From Siculibacillus lacustris (GTDB taxonomy: Bacteria; Pseudomonadota; Alphaproteobacteria; Rhizobiales; Ancalomicrobiaceae): a stretch of DNA of 64,000 nt. The notes under the pieces are model-generated. The model was not told the origin of the DNA. It saw only the letters and a program-made list of their open reading frames with translations, and did not search any database. Below, piece by piece: positions 61,547 through 64,000 of the stretch. Position 1 is the first letter of the stretch. Each line of letters opens with the position of its first letter. The translations under genes were made by a program, and so were the position numbers. The stretch spans positions 62,001 to 126,000 of the forward strand of contig NZ_SJFN01000004.1 in assembly GCF_004328075.1 (NCBI RefSeq), written 5' to 3'.

Positions 61547-63016
61547 ATGCAGCAGGGCGCGATGGATCTGTTCGGTTATGCGTCGGTGATGGCGATGGGC
61601 ATGGGACGGGCGACCGACGGGTCGGTCGCCGCTCTGCACGTCATTTCCGAACTGGTGACCGCCGTCGCCTGTTTCGCGGCGGCGCTCGGCATCGCCTGGT
61701 ACGCCCGCCACCGACAGAGCATGGCCGACGAATATCGGCGCGTGGCGGTCCTGCTGGTCACCTTCGCGGTAGCCTGCGGCGTCACGCGGATCGTCGATCT
61801 GACCCTGGTGTGGTTTCCTTTCTTCTGGCTGGTCGGCCTGCTCGAGGCCTTCACCGCGGCGACCACCCTGGTGGCGGCGGTGGCGCTGTGGCCGAAGCTG
61901 CCGGGCCTGATCGCCCTGCCGTCGTCCCACGATCTGCTCGAAGCCAACCGGCGGCTGGCGACCGAGGAGACGGCACGCAGCGATCTGGTGGTTCGCCTGC
62001 AGAAGCTCAACGACGAGCTGGAGCACCGCGTCGCCGAACGGACCGCCGAGCTCGCCGAGGCCAAGCAGCGCTTCGAGATGGCGCTGCTCGGCTCGAACAT
62101 CGCCATGGCCCAGCAGGACCGCGATCTGCGCTACGTCTGGGTGCACAATCCGCCGGAAGGGCTGAGCTCCGAGATGATCGTCGGACGCAAGGCCCTCGAC
62201 TTCATGCCCAAGGTCACCGAGCAGATCCCCGACGGCGCCAAGACGCGGGTGCTTGACACCGGCCTGCCGGAACGGGTCGAAGTGTCGATGCATCTCGAGC
62301 GCGGCACCCGCTGGTACGACGAGCGAATCGAGCCGGTGGTGCGCGACGGCGACGTGGTCGGCGTGGTCTCGGTGGCGATCGACATCACCTCGCACAAACG
62401 CTACGAGCAGCATCTGCGCAGCCTGCTGCGGGAACTGACCCACCGGTCGAAGAACCTGCTCGCGGTGGTCCAGGGGCTCGCGCGCCAGACCGCCGAATCG
62501 GTCGATACCATGCCGGAATTCACGCAGCGCTTCGGCGCCCGGCTGCAGGCCCTGTCGGGGGCGCACGAGCTCCTGGTGCGGCGGTCGTGGCAAGGGGTCG
62601 AGTTGCAGGATCTGGTGCTGCTGGAGATCGAATCCGATCTGCCGCCCGTCGCCGATCGGGTGGGGATCAGCGGCGTCCGCGAGATTCTCGGACCGGAGGC
62701 GGCCCAGAACATCGCCCTCGGATTGCACGAGTTGATGACCAATGCCCTGACCTACGGCGCCCTGTCGACGTCCGGTGGACGCGTCGACATCTCCTGGGAC
62801 CGGATCCGCATCGGCGACGTCGACCTGTTGGAGCTGCGCTGGTGGGAATCGGGCGGCCCGACGGTGACCGAGCCCAATCGTCGGGGATTCGGCCGGATGC
62901 TGATCGAACGTCTGGTGCCGCGGGCCATCGAGGGCACCTCGGAGCTCGTCTTCGCGCCGGAAGGCCTGCGCTGGACACTGCGCTTTCCGATCGACCGGCT
63001 GGTCGTCGACGCCTGA
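61547..63016 (+). CDS. HWE histidine kinase with ethylene-receptor-like membrane domain
   Basis: A 489-aa kinase next to phyR, a likely PhyK-type phosphodonor. Three helices (about 33-53, 66-88 and 92-115) resemble the ethylene-receptor sensor domain, ending WPKLPGLIALPSSHDL. In that domain Cys and His four residues apart bind Cu; here Cys77 is kept but the His position is Arg81 (ACGVTRIV). Then come a coiled coil, a PAS domain (about 176-285), and an HWE core with His299 in RELTHRSKNLLAVVQ, HELMTNALTYGAL and LRWWESGG. Start could also be Met at 61562. Confidence 0.9.
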   Translation: MQQGAMDLFGYASVMAMGMGRATDGSVAALHVISELVTAVACFAAALGIAWYARHRQSMADEYRRVAVLLVTFAVACGVTRIVDLTLVWFPFFWLVGLLEAFTAATTLVAAVALWPKLPGLIALPSSHDLLEANRRLATEETARSDLVVRLQKLNDELEHRVAERTAELAEAKQRFEMALLGSNIAMAQQDRDLRYVWVHNPPEGLSSEMIVGRKALDFMPKVTEQIPDGAKTRVLDTGLPERVEVSMHLERGTRWYDERIEPVVRDGDVVGVVSVAIDITSHKRYEQHLRSLLRELTHRSKNLLAVVQGLARQTAESVDTMPEFTQRFGARLQALSGAHELLVRRSWQGVELQDLVLLEIESDLPPVADRVGISGVREILGPEAAQNIALGLHELMTNALTYGALSTSGGRVDISWDRIRIGDVDLLELRWWESGGPTVTEPNRRGFGRMLIERLVPRAIEGTSELVFAPEGLRWTLRFPIDRLVVDA

Positions 63017-63034
63017 GGCGGGCGAACGCCCGCC
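63017..63034 (+). terminator. Short hairpin after the HWE kinase
   Basis: A 7-bp perfect stem GGCGGGC/GCCCGCC with a GAAC loop begins directly after the stop codon. No T-run. Confidence 0.5.
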
Positions 63035-63054
63035 GTCCCCGCCGATCCCGCGAC

Positions 63055-63079
63055 GGAACCCGAACGCGCGCCCGGCGTT
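63055..63079 (+). promoter_or_regulatory. EcfG-type promoter
   Basis: GGAAC at 63055-63059, 16-nt spacer, CGTT at 63076-63079, 116 nt before the ATG at 63195. Confidence 0.78.
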
Positions 63080-63194
63080 GGTCTCCGAGGGGCCGGGCGG
63101 CGTGGTCGAGCGACCGCGCGCCCATCCCCGACGACCACCCGAGCCGGCCGGCGCAGCCCTTCCGGCGAACGGCGGGCCAGCCAGAGGACGCGGC

Positions 63195-63386
63195 ATGAGC
63201 AACCCCTTCGACCCGATGGACGGCGAGCGCGACGGCGGTCCGGACGAGGAGCGTCCGGTCGCGCCCGTGCCGACGGGTGAGCCCGGAACCCTCGTCGAGG
63301 GCGCCGCGGAAGCCGCCGAGGACGACGCCGCAGAGGCGGTCGAAGCGGCCAAGGACGCCATCGAGAAGGCCGGCGCCGTTCTGTGA
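63195..63386 (+). CDS. Small acidic stress protein
   Basis: A 63-aa strongly acidic, Ala/Glu-rich protein (EGAAEAAEDDAAEAVEAAKD). The first half is Pro/Asp/Gly-rich and disordered, and the second half is an amphipathic helix. No family recognised. It follows an EcfG-type promoter and precedes the BON/MscS gene by 78 nt. Confidence 0.65.
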   Translation: MSNPFDPMDGERDGGPDEERPVAPVPTGEPGTLVEGAAEAAEDDAAEAVEAAKDAIEKAGAVL

Positions 63387-63464
63387 AACCGACGAACGGA
63401 GCGGCGCGGTCGATGTCTCGGCACCGGCCGGCGTCGTTCGTCGCGTCCGCGAGAGGAGACGCCC

Positions 63465-64000
63465 ATGGCGTTCACGCCCCCTTCGACCTTGCGGTCCCGG
63501 CTGCGGGACTTCGCCGTCGCCGCCGTCCTGGTGATCGCGGCCGCGGTCGGCCCGACCTTCGCCCAGGACGCGCCGGCCGAACCGCCGGCCAAGATCGCGG
63601 TGGAGAACCGCGGTCCCGGCGATGCGGCGATCGCCGCGCGGATCCGCGAAGTTCTGACGGCGATCGGCGAGCACGAGCGCATCGGCGTGCGGGTCGACGG
63701 CGGCGTGGTGACCCTGACCGGCCGGGTGGTCGACAAGGGCAACGCCGCCGAGGCCGAGAAGATCGCGGCGCGCACCGAGGGCGTGGTCACGGTGCGATCG
63801 GAGATCGCGGTGGACACCTCGGTCTCGCGGCGGCTGCAGCCGGTGGTCGATCGGATGATCCAGCGCTTCTGGGCCTATGTCGAACAGGCGCCGCTGTTCC
63901 TGGTGGCGGTGGCGGTGCTCGCCGCCTTCGTGGCGGCGGGCAACTGGCTGGCGGGGCGGGCCGCGCTGTGGCAGCGCCTGCCGCTCAATCCCTTCGTCAC
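63465..64000 (+). CDS. BON-domain mechanosensitive channel-like protein (3' part missing)
   Basis: The first 178 residues of a protein that runs off the window. A signal peptide (about 1-34, cleaved near TFAQ) is followed by a BON domain (about 52-116, RIGVRVDGGVVTLTGRVVDK) and a first membrane helix (about 140-160). BON domains in front of MscS-type channels are common, so an envelope channel responding to osmotic stress is likely. GAGAGGAG precedes the ATG at 63465. It probably shares the promoter at 63055. Confidence 0.82.
   Translation, partial: MAFTPPSTLRSRLRDFAVAAVLVIAAAVGPTFAQDAPAEPPAKIAVENRGPGDAAIAARIREVLTAIGEHERIGVRVDGGVVTLTGRVVDKGNAAEAEKIAARTEGVVTVRSEIAVDTSVSRRLQPVVDRMIQRFWAYVEQAPLFLVAVAVLAAFVAAGNWLAGRAALWQRLPLNPFV

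Overview
The window is very GC-rich and reads as an alphaproteobacterial chromosome, most likely Hyphomicrobiales. The evidence is a complete PhyR-NepR-EcfG general stress response (GSR) core, HWE-family sensor kinases, many 4-nt ATGA start/stop overlaps, and small stress proteins typical of that order. No rRNA, tRNA, CRISPR array, transposase or integrase was seen.

Region 1 (1-14.6 kb) is a formate hydrogenlyase locus. hyfABCDEFGH run leftward, with hyfH cut by the window edge. They encode a membrane-bound group 4 [NiFe] hydrogenase with three antiporter-like subunits. Divergently, across a 625-bp intergenic region, lie a four-cluster ferredoxin, fdhF and the nickel maturation genes hypABC. 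FdhF carries Cys at the position of the usual selenocysteine (residue 140). A LysR-type regulator follows. Together these would oxidise formate and release H2 while possibly moving ions across the membrane.

Region 2 (15.6-28.3 kb) is mixed: a 79-aa unknown, an orphan GvpF/GvpL-like protein, a Tat-secreted DUF1501/DUF1800 pair, an EamA permease, two GNAT acetyltransferases around an XRE-cupin regulator with a striking tandem operator, and the metNIQ methionine importer. Two stress genes (DUF892 ferritin-like, KGG-repeat protein) sit inside it.

Region 3 (28.4-64 kb) is a stress island. It holds CHRD, PepSY-like, CsbD, DUF1269, DUF1328, DUF3309, PRC-barrel, DUF883 and DUF892 proteins, catalase KatE, a GT4/debranching pair, membrane glucose dehydrogenase, TspO, trehalose synthesis and cleavage genes, several sensor kinases and receivers, and finally nepR-ecfG and phyR with an adjacent HWE kinase. 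I found 18 exact matches to the EcfG promoter pattern GGAAC-N16/17-CGTT, plus two one-mismatch matches. Nearly all lie just upstream of genes in the right orientation, and five intergenic regions carry back-to-back copies (one copy in one of these pairs is a one-mismatch match). Master regulators, candidate phosphodonor kinases and much of the effector regulon therefore appear to be clustered in about 40 kb, which ties many unnamed small genes to the stress response.
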